Part shown: in pieces, positions 1-7,873 of the stretch | Numbering within the stretch: the first letter of the stretch is position 1 | Layout: each line of letters starts with the position of its first letter | Source: Roseimarinus sp035271585 | GTDB taxonomy: Bacteria; Bacteroidota; Bacteroidia; Bacteroidales; Prolixibacteraceae | Direction: 5' to 3' | DNA: 10,580 nt | NCBI GenBank assembly: GCA_035271585.1 | Contig: DATERL010000126.1 | Span: forward strand, 1-10,580 | The notes under the pieces: generated by a model | The model's database searches: none | Seen by the model: only the letters and a program-made list of their open reading frames with translations | What the model was told of the DNA's origin: nothing | Made by a program: the position numbers and the translations under genes

Positions 1-314
1 CTCCTTTATTGGTCTATCGGTATTGGTTTTATAGTTATCAATTATCCCCAGGGTTAATCCCGATGTACATCGGGACGGGCAATTCATCCTGTTTTGAACT
101 GAAATTCTACCCTTTTTTAGTGCGACTGAATGGTTACGAAATTTATTATTTATAATTGACCATTTATAATTGAGGATAAACGCTGATTACTTATGCCTTC
201 CATTAACATTTTATGCAATAACAAATAGAGCGAACTAATTAGATATTAATCAGCTCAACTTGTTTTATCGTATTGCAAGTAGTTGTAATAAACAACTATG
301 CCACTTGATCCTGT
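1..314. other. gene-free stretch downstream of panB
   Basis: I see no convincing coding region, tRNA or terminator here on either strand. It contains an 18-bp perfect palindrome (58-75) and an 11-bp direct repeat TTTATAATTGA at 149-159 and 163-173, spaced 14 nt. No intrinsic-terminator hairpin with a T-run follows the panB stop at 315. The AT-rich repeats are typical of Bacteroidota intergenic DNA, but I can give them no function. Confidence 0.6.
58..75. repeat. 18-bp perfect palindrome (dispersed-repeat-like)
   Basis: TCCCGATGTACATCGGGA reads identically on both strands. A perfect 18-bp palindrome in non-coding DNA could be a dispersed repeat unit, a regulator site or the tip of a small cruciform. 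No T-run follows on either strand, so it is not an obvious intrinsic terminator. From memory, similar palindromes recur between genes in Bacteroidota genomes; this cannot be checked from one copy. Confidence 0.6.
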
Positions 315-1130
315 TTAATACTGTTCTTTCTCGTTGGGGAAATCTTTTGATTTTACATCGTTGATATAAGCACCAACAGCTCCTTTTATTTCGGCCGAAA
401 GACTATGATAACGACGTAGGAAACGAGGCGAAAACTCTTGTGTGATACCCAGCATATCGTGTAAAACCAATACCTGACCATCTACTCCGCCTCCGGCACC
501 AATACCAATCACCGGGATTTTCAGTTTTTGGGTAACTTTTTCGCCGAGCGAAGCAGGAATTTTCTCTAATACTATACTAAAACAGCCGGCTTCCTCCAGT
601 AAGGTTGCATCGCTAATTAACTTTTTGGCCTCTTCGTCTTCTTTGGCCCGCACAATGTAAGTGCCATATTTGTGAATCGATTGCGGCATCAACCCAAGGT
701 GTCCCATTACCGGAATTCCTGCTGAAATAATACGGTTTACCGATTCGATTACCTCTTTACCACCCTCCAATTTTACCGCATCGGCATGGGTTTCTTTCAT
801 AATGCGAATGGCCGATTGAAGGGCCTTTTTCGAGTTTCCTTGGTAAGTTCCAAAAGGCATATCGACTACCACCAATGCACGGCTAACACCCTTTACCACA
901 GATTTTCCATGATAAATCATTTGGTCGAGTGTAATGGGCAATGTTGTTTCGTTACCAGCCATCACGTTCGATGCCGAATCGCCTACCAGAATAACATCTA
1001 CTCCCGCCTGATCGACCAAGAAGCCCAAACTAAAGTCATATGCAGTTAACATCGCAATTTTTTCACCGCGCAATTTCATCTCAGAAAGCACGTGGGTGGT
1101 CACTTTTTTCACTTCTTTATGTATTGACAT
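315..1130 (-). CDS. panB: 3-methyl-2-oxobutanoate hydroxymethyltransferase (PanB)
   Basis: Cytoplasmic enzyme of pantothenate (and so CoA) synthesis. It transfers a hydroxymethyl group from 5,10-methylene-THF to 2-oxoisovalerate, giving ketopantoate. The 271-aa length fits the family (about 264 aa in E. coli). Family motifs run in order: TAYD (29-32), LVGDS with metal ligand Asp51, DMPF with Asp90, the KLEGG stretch with Lys120, GHLGLMPQS (143-151), the catalytic Glu189 in VLEKIP, and the IPVIGIGAG signature (205-213) followed by DGQVLVLHD. The ATG at 1130 gives an N-terminus that starts about 28 residues before TAYD, as in homologues. The large hydrolase lies 64 bp upstream on the same strand, so read-through is possible. 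A -7-like element in that gap suggests panB also has its own promoter. No panC or panD is visible. Confidence 0.97.
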   Translation of the reverse strand: MSIHKEVKKVTTHVLSEMKLRGEKIAMLTAYDFSLGFLVDQAGVDVILVGDSASNVMAGNETTLPITLDQMIYHGKSVVKGVSRALVVVDMPFGTYQGNSKKALQSAIRIMKETHADAVKLEGGKEVIESVNRIISAGIPVMGHLGLMPQSIHKYGTYIVRAKEDEEAKKLISDATLLEEAGCFSIVLEKIPASLGEKVTQKLKIPVIGIGAGGGVDGQVLVLHDMLGITQEFSPRFLRRYHSLSAEIKGAVGAYINDVKSKDFPNEKEQY

Positions 1131-1150
1131 AATTCATTAATTTTAAACCA

Positions 1151-1158
1151 CAAAGTTA
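1151..1158 (-). promoter_or_regulatory. candidate panB promoter, Bacteroidota -7 element
   Basis: On the minus strand this reads TAACTTTG, an exact match to the Bacteroidota -7 consensus TAnnTTTG, ending 20 nt before the panB ATG. A -33 TTG-type box about 20 nt further upstream is not clear; only a T-rich TGTTTT is there. The leader is therefore short and A/T-rich without a Shine-Dalgarno sequence, as expected in this phylum. Confidence 0.5.
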
Positions 1159-1194
1159 GAAAAATAGAACAGATTAAAACATTTTGTTTGCGGT

Positions 1195-4050
1195 CTATTC
1201 AACAAGTAGTAACGAACTTGTTCTCATTTGGTTTGCCTGGAGTAAAATAAGATAAACACCATTATGAAGCTTTTTTCCGTTTAAGTTATCTCTGTTTAAC
1301 AAAACTGCATGTTCCCCTTTCGAAAACCTACCGCTGGCTATTTGTGCAATATTCTGCCCCATCAAATCATAAATAGCCAAAGAAATCTCTGGCTCATCGT
1401 TTTTTAAATTGAAAACAATTTGAGTTTCGGTATGAAAAGGATTTGGATAGTTTTTGAGCAACAACAAATTGGAAGCACGCTGTATTTCATCAATGCCATT
1501 TGGATATATTTTTTCAAAAACCGACTCGGAACTTACTGTTCCAAAAGGGTTTATAGCAGTTACTTGCAAAGTAATATCTTCGTAAAAGGCAGCAGCAGCA
1601 ATATCGGCAATTATAGAAGTATCGGCCCTACCAAGCCCTTCGACAGCAGTAAGCAACTGGTTGTTTTGAAACAATTCAACCTTATACGAAGCAGCCCCTG
1701 ACGAATGATTCCATAACACCTCCACCCCGCTTGTTTCAAACTTGCTTTGGTTTATGGGTTTTACTAATTTGAAAGCCGAAGGCGCCGATTTTTCAACCAT
1801 AAAATCAACCTGATCGGTATAAGTTTGAATTCCATCAATAATGGCAGAAACAAAAATTTGGTAACGTTCGCCCGGAATCAACTCATGTTCAATGTCGGCA
1901 GGCAAACAAAACATGGGTTCGGTCGATGAATACTCCCAACTGAAAACGTCATTCCCTTCAGTAATTGATTTTAAATAAAACTCATACGAAGTAGCGCCGG
2001 GTATTGCTTTCTGATAAAAACACGGATACAGCGGAAAAGCATCTAATGATGGTAAATTTACCAAAGCTGCACCTTGGCTAATCCTGAACGATTGTTCAGA
2101 ATACACTTCAAAGTAGATCGAATCGTGTGAATAACCAACTCGGGCTGAATAATAAAATTTATTTCCGCTCAACTCGGGAACATACCAGCGAGTGCTTTTC
2201 TCAAATGAATATTTTGGAGCATTCAATTCGATAACGATGGGCATTATCACAGTTTTATTGCTGTCGCACAAATTAAATTCAACCCATTTAATTTCACCTT
2301 CGGCTTTCCATTTTATAATTTGAGTACTACCAATTTTAAATTGCTCACCTTCAAAACCCAGCGCATCGACAATACCCGCTTGTGGCGATAAAAACTCAAA
2401 ACGAGGTTCTCCTAACATATTAAACGCCGTCGAACTAAAGGTATAATCTTCATGATCGGCATAATTGCTAAAATCGTCCAAAATTTGAATGGATATAATC
2501 CCCTGATCGGTTGATAGTATATTTGAGCCGGCATTCCATTGAAAAGCATTTTCCCCAGTAACAACCTGCAAATCATTAGCAATGACTTGGGTTAAATTAT
2601 TCTTTCCGTCGCGATAACTTATTTTCACCTTCGTTCCTATTCCGGTTTGGATCCATTTTATTTTATTCTCTTTTGAAAGAACAAAATAATTATTGGTACT
2701 AGGCGCCTGAAATACAATCTCGTTAAAATAAATTACAAACGATGACTCCGACAATACAAAATCACTAATGTTACTTGTATTTGCAATTTTCAACAAACAA
2801 TTAGAAGCATTAAGGTTTGGAACAGTCCAGCTAATTATCTTATCAGCAGCATTTACATTTGCAGCAATAAGTCCATAGCTTGCACCACTATTGGTCGATA
2901 AATAAACATTGACTTTATTCATTGTTGAAGGTGCATTCCACTTAATATCGATGACTTTGCCTGCCTTTAAATAGGTGTTTTCGCTTATAATGGGAGCGGT
3001 AATTGCGAGTGGGGCAACTTCCATTAAATCTATTTTCATTGGATCGAAAAGTTCATTTTTATTGATTTTTCCTCTAATAATATCGGCATGATTGTAATCT
3101 TCAAAATGACGAATATTTCTCACCGTATGGCCTTCGAATGCTGAACTTTTCACCGGAACAATGCCATCGTTTTTAAGCTTAAAACCTTGCTCAATTAAAT
3201 ACGCACCCAATTGGTATTGTTCTTCAAAGGTTGCCGGATTGGTTTTGTATTCACCTTTAACAGCAGCTGTATAGCAAATTGTTTTAAGGTCGTATTGCGT
3301 TAATTGGTTCAAACTTGTCAACCAATCGTTTTTCTCTTCAGGATAAGTTTTATAATTCAACAAATCATCAAAGTTATCCCAACGTAAATCGCTCCGGTTA
3401 ACTTCGTCCGATTTGGATTCTTTAAACACGGCAGCTTCAACGATGGTAACATAAATCGATAAAGGAAAAACGAACTTACTGTTTCGCGCCCTGTTATTGG
3501 CCATGGGCGATCCGTGGTGTGGTGAGGCTAAAGTAATCAGCAAATCGACCATGTCACCGCAAGCATGGCCTTGGTTTTTTCCTTTCGAAAACGAATGCTC
3601 ATTCATGTACGAGCGGGAAACCAAACCCCCCATACTATGGCCTATTATAGCAATATTCTGTTCGTGCAACCCGGCTTCTTCCATTTTATCGCGCAACAAT
3701 GCACCCAAGGTTTCTACCGAAACAGCATTGGACCAATACTCAACGTAATAAGGTTTAAAACTGGCGCTTAACTCGGGATTGTTGAGAAGATAATTCTTAA
3801 AATGATCCCAAAAACCACTCCCCGGACGGGCAGGTTTACCCTCAAAACTCCAGCCATGCACCAACAGTAAAGGCTTTCGACCATCAAGCGTTAAACCAGG
3901 ACTAACATCTACTATTTTCAAAAGAGTATCAACATCGAATGCGGTTTGAGCAAACAAAGGAAAGCTTGCTTCATCGTTTTGGGCCTGAGCAACGGTTATG
4001 TTATTTGCAAAAGCAATTACCAAAAAAAGGATAAAGAGTCTAGATTTCAT
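1195..4050 (-). CDS. secreted alpha/beta-hydrolase (lipase-like) with Ig/FnIII-like repeats and T9SS sorting domain
   Basis: A 951-aa exported hydrolase. Residues 1-23 form a signal peptide (basic start, hydrophobic core, AQA-Q cleavage site). The alpha/beta-hydrolase domain spans about 55-335: the LLLVHGW oxyanion strand (62-67), the nucleophile elbow GHSMGG with Ser139, and likely acid and base Asp295 (NDGIVPV) and His321 (NHADII). This resembles the triacylglycerol lipase/PGAP1-like group; the substrate cannot be read from sequence. Residues about 350-440 resemble the Kre9/KNH-type Ig-like repeat (WNAP, VYLSTNSGASY, WTVPN). A second, more divergent copy is at about 445-545, and two fibronectin-III-like units are at about 665-755 and 757-848. 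Residues about 865-951 are a type A T9SS C-terminal sorting domain: NYPNPF, the IYDLMGQ strand, LHNGVYLI and a terminal SLLLVE. The protein is thus probably moved across the outer membrane by T9SS and trimmed there. The ATG at 4050 is fixed by the signal peptide. Confidence 0.93.
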   Translation of the reverse strand: MKSRLFILFLVIAFANNITVAQAQNDEASFPLFAQTAFDVDTLLKIVDVSPGLTLDGRKPLLLVHGWSFEGKPARPGSGFWDHFKNYLLNNPELSASFKPYYVEYWSNAVSVETLGALLRDKMEEAGLHEQNIAIIGHSMGGLVSRSYMNEHSFSKGKNQGHACGDMVDLLITLASPHHGSPMANNRARNSKFVFPLSIYVTIVEAAVFKESKSDEVNRSDLRWDNFDDLLNYKTYPEEKNDWLTSLNQLTQYDLKTICYTAAVKGEYKTNPATFEEQYQLGAYLIEQGFKLKNDGIVPVKSSAFEGHTVRNIRHFEDYNHADIIRGKINKNELFDPMKIDLMEVAPLAITAPIISENTYLKAGKVIDIKWNAPSTMNKVNVYLSTNSGASYGLIAANVNAADKIISWTVPNLNASNCLLKIANTSNISDFVLSESSFVIYFNEIVFQAPSTNNYFVLSKENKIKWIQTGIGTKVKISYRDGKNNLTQVIANDLQVVTGENAFQWNAGSNILSTDQGIISIQILDDFSNYADHEDYTFSSTAFNMLGEPRFEFLSPQAGIVDALGFEGEQFKIGSTQIIKWKAEGEIKWVEFNLCDSNKTVIMPIVIELNAPKYSFEKSTRWYVPELSGNKFYYSARVGYSHDSIYFEVYSEQSFRISQGAALVNLPSLDAFPLYPCFYQKAIPGATSYEFYLKSITEGNDVFSWEYSSTEPMFCLPADIEHELIPGERYQIFVSAIIDGIQTYTDQVDFMVEKSAPSAFKLVKPINQSKFETSGVEVLWNHSSGAASYKVELFQNNQLLTAVEGLGRADTSIIADIAAAAFYEDITLQVTAINPFGTVSSESVFEKIYPNGIDEIQRASNLLLLKNYPNPFHTETQIVFNLKNDEPEISLAIYDLMGQNIAQIASGRFSKGEHAVLLNRDNLNGKKLHNGVYLILLQANQMRTSSLLLVE

Positions 4051-4087
4051 ACATCTAATTTTTGCTTAATCAATACATTAAAGAAAA

Positions 4088-4095
4088 CAAATATA
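4088..4095 (-). promoter_or_regulatory. candidate hydrolase promoter, -7 element
   Basis: The minus strand reads TATATTTG, an exact TAnnTTTG match, 37 nt before the ATG at 4050. No clear TTG box lies at the usual distance upstream. The surrounding AT-richness makes a chance match easier, so confidence is moderate. Confidence 0.42.
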
Positions 4096-4181
4096 CAATA
4101 TATAATACAGTTGATATTAAAAATACCCACCACAACAGCAATCATCTTTATAATAAAAATTATTGTTGTCCGGTAAAAGTT

Positions 4182-4210
4182 AGAGATTGCTTCGCTTCGC
4201 TCGCAATAAC
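4182..4210. repeat. short hairpin repeat (ATTGC...GCAAT)
   Basis: A short inverted repeat: ATTGC at 4186-4190 pairs with GCAAT at 4203-4207. The tandem TTCGCTTCGC in the loop gives the minus-strand reading GCGAGCGAAGCGAAGC. From memory, very similar hairpin sequences, with variable loops, are scattered between genes in many Bacteroidota genomes. Only one copy is in this window, so dispersal is inferred. It lies in the 5' non-coding side of the hydrolase gene. Confidence 0.5.
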
Positions 4211-4229
4211 AGCAACTTACAGTTTTTTT

Positions 4230-4245
4230 GGGGGGGTGGAGGGGG
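4230..4245 (+). other. G-rich tract, possible quadruplex or slippery run
   Basis: Seven Gs (4230-4236), TGGA, then five Gs (4241-4245), directly after a run of seven Ts (4223-4229). This stands out in DNA that is otherwise strongly AT-rich. Only two long G-runs plus a GG are present, so a classical intramolecular four-tract G-quadruplex is not guaranteed. Run-length variation or a sequencing or assembly error would be plausible here. Confidence 0.4.
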
Positions 4246-4353
4246 TTGATTATTTATTATCGAGACTAAAAACTTATTAACTAAGCCCTTCATTATCATT
4301 TGACACGACAACAAAAAAGCTAAACTACTCACACCTGTTGTGAAAAACAGATA

Positions 4354-4520
4354 ACTACTTAGTCTTTGCAAGAAAACGCCAGATACTGCGTTATTCTCGT
4401 TTTTGAAACAGTCATTTACAATTAGTAAACTCCTTGTTTTCAAAAACATCGAAAGCCTTGTCTTTGACGTTTTCTTATCAAAGACTTGAAAAAGGAGAGT
4501 TTTCTTGCAGGCACTACTTA
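4354..4520. mobile_element. MITE-like fold-back element with 8-bp flanking direct repeats
   Basis: ACTACTTA occurs exactly at 4354-4361 and again at 4513-4520. The 151 bp between them (4362-4512) have inverted ends: TGCAAGAAAAC (4367-4377) pairs perfectly with GTTTTCTTGCA (4499-4509). The pairing extends outward to about 18 positions with G-T pairs and one mismatch. Inside are two further hairpins. Arm 1 pairs GTTTTTGAAA (4399-4408) with TTTCAAAAAC (4438-4447) and encloses TTTAC/GTAAA (4415-4419/4425-4429). Arm 2 pairs GTCTTTGA (4460-4467) with TCAAAGAC (4478-4485). Terminal inverted repeats plus an 8-bp duplication suggest a non-autonomous transposon. A structured non-coding RNA is the alternative. 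No transposase for it is in the window. A 114-codon frame crossing this stretch on the minus strand (4180-4524) is not credible as a gene. Confidence 0.45.
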
Positions 4521-4539
4521 ACAAATAAGCACGTATGGT

Positions 4540-5343
4540 TTAGCTGCAAATTAGGTACATTTCTTTTTGGGGGTTAATTAACAAAACAGGCGATAAGTTT
4601 TGGTTGATAACTCGCCGTTCAAAAGGACCATTAATATAATCGAGCCAGGTTACGTTTAAACTGCCGGCAAAAATGAGCAAATCGGCTGTAGCCGACAATG
4701 CCCTTGCTTCGCCATGTATTCGCCAGCTCCCTACCTTTGCTTCTTCAATTGTATATTTGAAATTGAATTGGTTGTATAATTTCTGTGCCGATTCGATGGT
4801 GTTTTCAACTTTCCTTTTTTGTTCCTGATCGTTTTTATCGTTGGCCTTCAGCAACACAGGTTCGGAATTAGTGAAACGCCCTAGGTAACTTCCCCACAGA
4901 ACTGCATCTTTTGTACTGCTCCTAAAATCGACAGGAATTATAACATTTCGAAAGCTTGGTGTTTTGTTGAGATTTCCTTTTGAAAAATAAAAAGGAAATG
5001 ATGATTTATAAAAGGCTTTCAAAATTTTATAGGTCATGTTAGATGAGAAGCAAAGTAAAATGGCATTGTATTTTTCGCCCAATTCGGATATTAAACCATG
5101 AAGTGATCCTTTAATAATCAATTTTGAAACCTCAATATTCTGTACTTCTTTTATGATTTGTAGAGACATAACGCTGATGCATTCATCTAATTGGATGCGC
5201 TGATTTTCATCGACATAATTAACAAACAAGCACAATTCTTTTTCGAGCTTTACTGCCAAATAAGCTGCCTCGGTAATGGTTTGATATAAATTACCGGGCT
5301 GATTGCACCACACTAAAATTCTTTGATCCTCGATTTTTGCCAT
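4540..5343 (-). CDS. tandem universal stress protein (UspA-like)
   Basis: A 267-aa soluble protein of two UspA-like alpha/beta units. The first is degenerate (about 5-120): RILVWCNQPG starts the strand, and KLIIKGS and NAILLCFSS mark later strands. The second (about 131-258) is clearer: the FRNVIIPVDF strand, SSTKDAVLWGSYLG helix, ADLLIFAGS strand and closing SPVLLINP. The ATP-binding G-2X-G-9X-G(S/T) signature is not intact in either unit, so it may not bind ATP like the MJ0577 type. Length about 270 aa is usual for Bacteroidota tandem Usp proteins. I prefer the ATG at 5343 over the TTG codon one triplet upstream, which would only add one residue. It is divergent from the acyl-CoA synthetase gene (103-bp gap). 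The specific stress or ligand is unknown. Confidence 0.8.
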   Translation of the reverse strand: MAKIEDQRILVWCNQPGNLYQTITEAAYLAVKLEKELCLFVNYVDENQRIQLDECISVMSLQIIKEVQNIEVSKLIIKGSLHGLISELGEKYNAILLCFSSNMTYKILKAFYKSSFPFYFSKGNLNKTPSFRNVIIPVDFRSSTKDAVLWGSYLGRFTNSEPVLLKANDKNDQEQKRKVENTIESAQKLYNQFNFKYTIEEAKVGSWRIHGEARALSATADLLIFAGSLNVTWLDYINGPFERRVINQNLSPVLLINPQKEMYLICS

Positions 5344-5446
5344 CAACTTTATGTTATAGCTAACGTTATAATGAATATTGGCCTAAATGTAAAATATCAT
5401 CGGTTTGGGTCATCATTTTTATTAATTTTCGAATAAAATAAAAACC

Positions 5447-7537
5447 ATGATCAACGACCTGCTCTTTTGCCCAAAAAGCATAGTAATTATAGGTGCCTCA
5501 AATAAGGTTGACAAACCGGGAGGAAAAATAGTAAAAAACCTGCTCGACACCAACTTTGCAGGTCAATTAATGGTCGTGAACCCATCATCAAGCGAGATAC
5601 AAGGAATAAAAGCCTACTCCGATGTAAGCGAAGTTCCTTATGCCGATCTGGCCATTTTAGTAATCCCAGCTGCAGCCTGTCCCAATGTTATGCGCATTTT
5701 GGCCGAAGAAAAGAAAGTGAAAACATTTATTGTTATTTCGGCTGGTTTTAGCGAACAAGATGAAGCAGGCGCTCAACTTGAGCAAGAAATGGTTGATATT
5801 GCCAACCGAAACAACGCCTGTTTAATTGGACCCAACTGCATTGGCGTTTTAACCCCCGTACATTCCAGCGTTTTCACTACACCTCTGCCCCCGCTTAGTC
5901 AACATGGCGTTGACTTTATATCGGGGTCGGGAGCTACAGCGGTTTTCATTATGGAATCGGCCATTCCCAAAGGATTACGATTTCACTCGGTGATTTCGGT
6001 AGGGAACTCGGCCCAACTCGGGATCGAAGATGTTTTGGCTTATTTGGACGAAACATTCGACCCTGACAAATCGTCGAAAATCAAGCTGTTGTACATTGAA
6101 AACATGAGTAATCCCGACAAATTGTTATTCCATGCCAAATCGTTGATAAGCAAAGGCTGTAAAATTGCAGCGATAAAAGCAGGCTCATCTGAAGCAGGTA
6201 GCCGCGCCGCCTCGTCGCACACTGGCGCTATGGCCAGCTCCGATCAAGCCGTTGAAGCACTGTTTCGTAAAGCGGGTATTGTGCGTTGTTATGGACGCGA
6301 AGAGCTCACCACCGTGGCCTGTATTTTCAGCAACAAGCAGCTCGAAGGCCGCAATATTGCCATTATTACTCACGCTGGCGGACCGGCCGTTATGCTCACC
6401 GATGCGCTCGAAATCGGGGGGCTGCAAATTCCCTCTATACCCAATTCAGCAGCTAAAAAACATCTCAAATCGTTATTACTCCCTGGTTCGTCGGTCGAAA
6501 ACCCCATCGACTTTTTAGCTACCGGAACGGCTGAACACCTCGAAGCCATAATTGATGCCTGCGACAACGATTTCGACAACATCGATGCCATGGCCGTTAT
6601 TTATGGTAGCCCAGGGCTTTTCCCTGTTCGGGAGGTATATAAAATACTTGATAAAAAAATGAAAACCTGCCGAAAACCCATCTATCCCATTTTACCCTCG
6701 GTAATTAATGTACAAGAAGATGTGGCCTACTTTATATCGCACGGCAACGTGAATTTTCCCGACGAAGTTTTACTGGGAAAAGCACTCACCAAAGTATACC
6801 ACACTCCTGCCCCTTCAGAGAAATCAGATTACCTGAAAGAAGTTGACGTGCAAGCGGTGAGGGATATTATCGATCAAACAAGCGATGGGTTTCAGCCTCC
6901 CGAAATCATCTGGAAAATACTGGATATTGCAGGCATCACAAGGGCAAAAGAACGTTTGGTAACATCAGAGACCGAAGCAATTATTGCCGCAAAAGAGATT
7001 GGTTTCCCATTGGTAATGAAAGTGGTTGGTCCTGTGCACAAAACCGATGTTAACGGGGTAAGCCTCAACATCAAATCGAACGAAACCGTGCTGAAAGAAT
7101 TCAATAGGCTTATTCAAATTAAAGATACAACATCGGTGTTAATGGCCGAGATGTGCAAGGGTACAGAACTTTTTATCGGCGCAAAATACGAACCACCATT
7201 TGGACATATTGTGTTATGCGGATTGGGCGGCATTTTCGTTGAAGTGTTAAAAGATGTCACCTCGGGATTAGCTCCTCTAAACATGTCGGAGGCCATGTCG
7301 ATGATAAAAGACCTCAGGGCACGAAAAATTCTTGATGGCTTCAGGGGCATGCCACCGGTGAGCAAAACCACTTTTGCTGAGATGCTGGTGAAATTATCGG
7401 GTATTTTACGTTTTGCTTCCGAAATCAAAGAGCTAGACATTAACCCACTAATGGCAAAAGGTAAAAGTATAGTTGCAGTTGATGCCCGCATATTAATTGA
7501 GCACCCAAATAAAGAAATGGCGCAAAAGAATATCTAG
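5447..7537 (+). CDS. acetate/acyl-CoA ligase (ADP-forming), fused alpha-beta subunits
   Basis: A 696-aa NDP-forming acyl-CoA synthetase converting acyl-CoA + ADP + Pi to acid + CoA + ATP (reversible), in the cytoplasm; substrate breadth cannot be read from sequence. Domains: CoA-binding Rossmann fold (about 7-137; SIVIIGASNK, VVNPSS, VISAGFSE, LIGPNCIGV); succinyl-CoA-ligase-like domain (about 150-290) with phosphorylated-His candidate His258 in SSHTGAMA; a second ligase-like domain (about 300-455; ITHAGGPAVMLTDA, ENPIDF); and ATP-grasp domain (about 475-690) with MKVVGPVHKTDVNGV (His531, possible second phospho-His), LCGLGGIFVEVLKD and ELDINPLMA. About 700 aa is normal for the fused form; archaeal enzymes often split it. 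The ATG at 5447 follows an A-rich leader (AATAAAATAAAAACC) without Shine-Dalgarno. A weak promoter guess is TTTG at 5404 and TAATTTTC at 5423, with spacing shorter than usual. Its stop is 10 bp from that of hisE, tail to tail. Confidence 0.93.
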   Translation: MINDLLFCPKSIVIIGASNKVDKPGGKIVKNLLDTNFAGQLMVVNPSSSEIQGIKAYSDVSEVPYADLAILVIPAAACPNVMRILAEEKKVKTFIVISAGFSEQDEAGAQLEQEMVDIANRNNACLIGPNCIGVLTPVHSSVFTTPLPPLSQHGVDFISGSGATAVFIMESAIPKGLRFHSVISVGNSAQLGIEDVLAYLDETFDPDKSSKIKLLYIENMSNPDKLLFHAKSLISKGCKIAAIKAGSSEAGSRAASSHTGAMASSDQAVEALFRKAGIVRCYGREELTTVACIFSNKQLEGRNIAIITHAGGPAVMLTDALEIGGLQIPSIPNSAAKKHLKSLLLPGSSVENPIDFLATGTAEHLEAIIDACDNDFDNIDAMAVIYGSPGLFPVREVYKILDKKMKTCRKPIYPILPSVINVQEDVAYFISHGNVNFPDEVLLGKALTKVYHTPAPSEKSDYLKEVDVQAVRDIIDQTSDGFQPPEIIWKILDIAGITRAKERLVTSETEAIIAAKEIGFPLVMKVVGPVHKTDVNGVSLNIKSNETVLKEFNRLIQIKDTTSVLMAEMCKGTELFIGAKYEPPFGHIVLCGLGGIFVEVLKDVTSGLAPLNMSEAMSMIKDLRARKILDGFRGMPPVSKTTFAEMLVKLSGILRFASEIKELDINPLMAKGKSIVAVDARILIEHPNKEMAQKNI

Positions 7538-7547
7538 CGATTTGTGA

Positions 7548-7856
7548 TTACTTGTGCCGCTTCTGCAATTCCCTCGCCAGGTCTTCAATACGAAAGCCTT
7601 TGTGGGCAAGCAATACAATGAGGTGATAAAGCAAATCGGCACCTTCGTAAATAAAATTCTCATCGTCGTTAGCCATGGCACCAATAATGGTTTCAACGGC
7701 CTCCTCTCCTACTTTTTGGGTAATTTTGCGAGTTCCTTCCTTAAACAGCGAAGTGGTATATGAACCCTCGGGCATTTCGATTTTACGTTGATCGATAAAA
7801 TCCTGCAACTTGCTTAAGAACAGAATGTCTTGTTGGTTTTTTGATGTTTTTTCCAT
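7548..7856 (-). CDS. hisE: phosphoribosyl-ATP pyrophosphatase (HisE), stand-alone
   Basis: Second step of histidine synthesis: hydrolyses phosphoribosyl-ATP to phosphoribosyl-AMP and pyrophosphate. The 102-aa length matches the stand-alone HisE/PRA-PH family of the all-alpha MazG-like fold. Motifs: PEGSYTTSLFKEG (29-41), KITQKVGEEAVE (44-55) with metal-binding Glu51, Glu52 and Glu55, and YEGADLLYHL (70-79) with Glu71 and Asp74. Many Bacteroidota carry a hisIE fusion; here nothing resembling the HisI cyclohydrolase precedes the ATG, which is preceded by GAAAAAAAATAAAT and then 7-bp repeats. No other his gene is in the window, so it is separated from the usual operon. It could be the E half of a split hisIE, or a normally free-standing gene. 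It is convergent with the acyl-CoA synthetase gene with no obvious terminator in the 10-bp gap. Confidence 0.93.
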   Translation of the reverse strand: MEKTSKNQQDILFLSKLQDFIDQRKIEMPEGSYTTSLFKEGTRKITQKVGEEAVETIIGAMANDDENFIYEGADLLYHLIVLLAHKGFRIEDLARELQKRHK

Positions 7857-7873
7857 ATTTATTTTTTTTCTAT

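Noticed and set aside
4180..4524. 114-codon minus-strand frame directly downstream of the stress-protein gene
   Set aside because: It runs through the MITE-like element, the G-run (encoding a proline run) and a hairpin repeat. Its composition looks like translated non-coding DNA.
4539..4560. Similarity between the 3' end of the stress-protein gene (CTGCAAATTA-GTACA) and 7961-7976
   Set aside because: Sixteen-odd matching bases with one mismatch and a flanking gap are about what chance allows in 10 kb of AT-rich DNA; no extension on either side.
5344..5346. TTG one codon upstream as start of the stress protein
   Set aside because: The next codon is ATG, a better start, and the extra residue adds nothing.
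7535..7550. Possible bidirectional terminator between the acyl-CoA synthetase gene and hisE
   Set aside because: The 10-bp gap has no inverted repeat or T-run.
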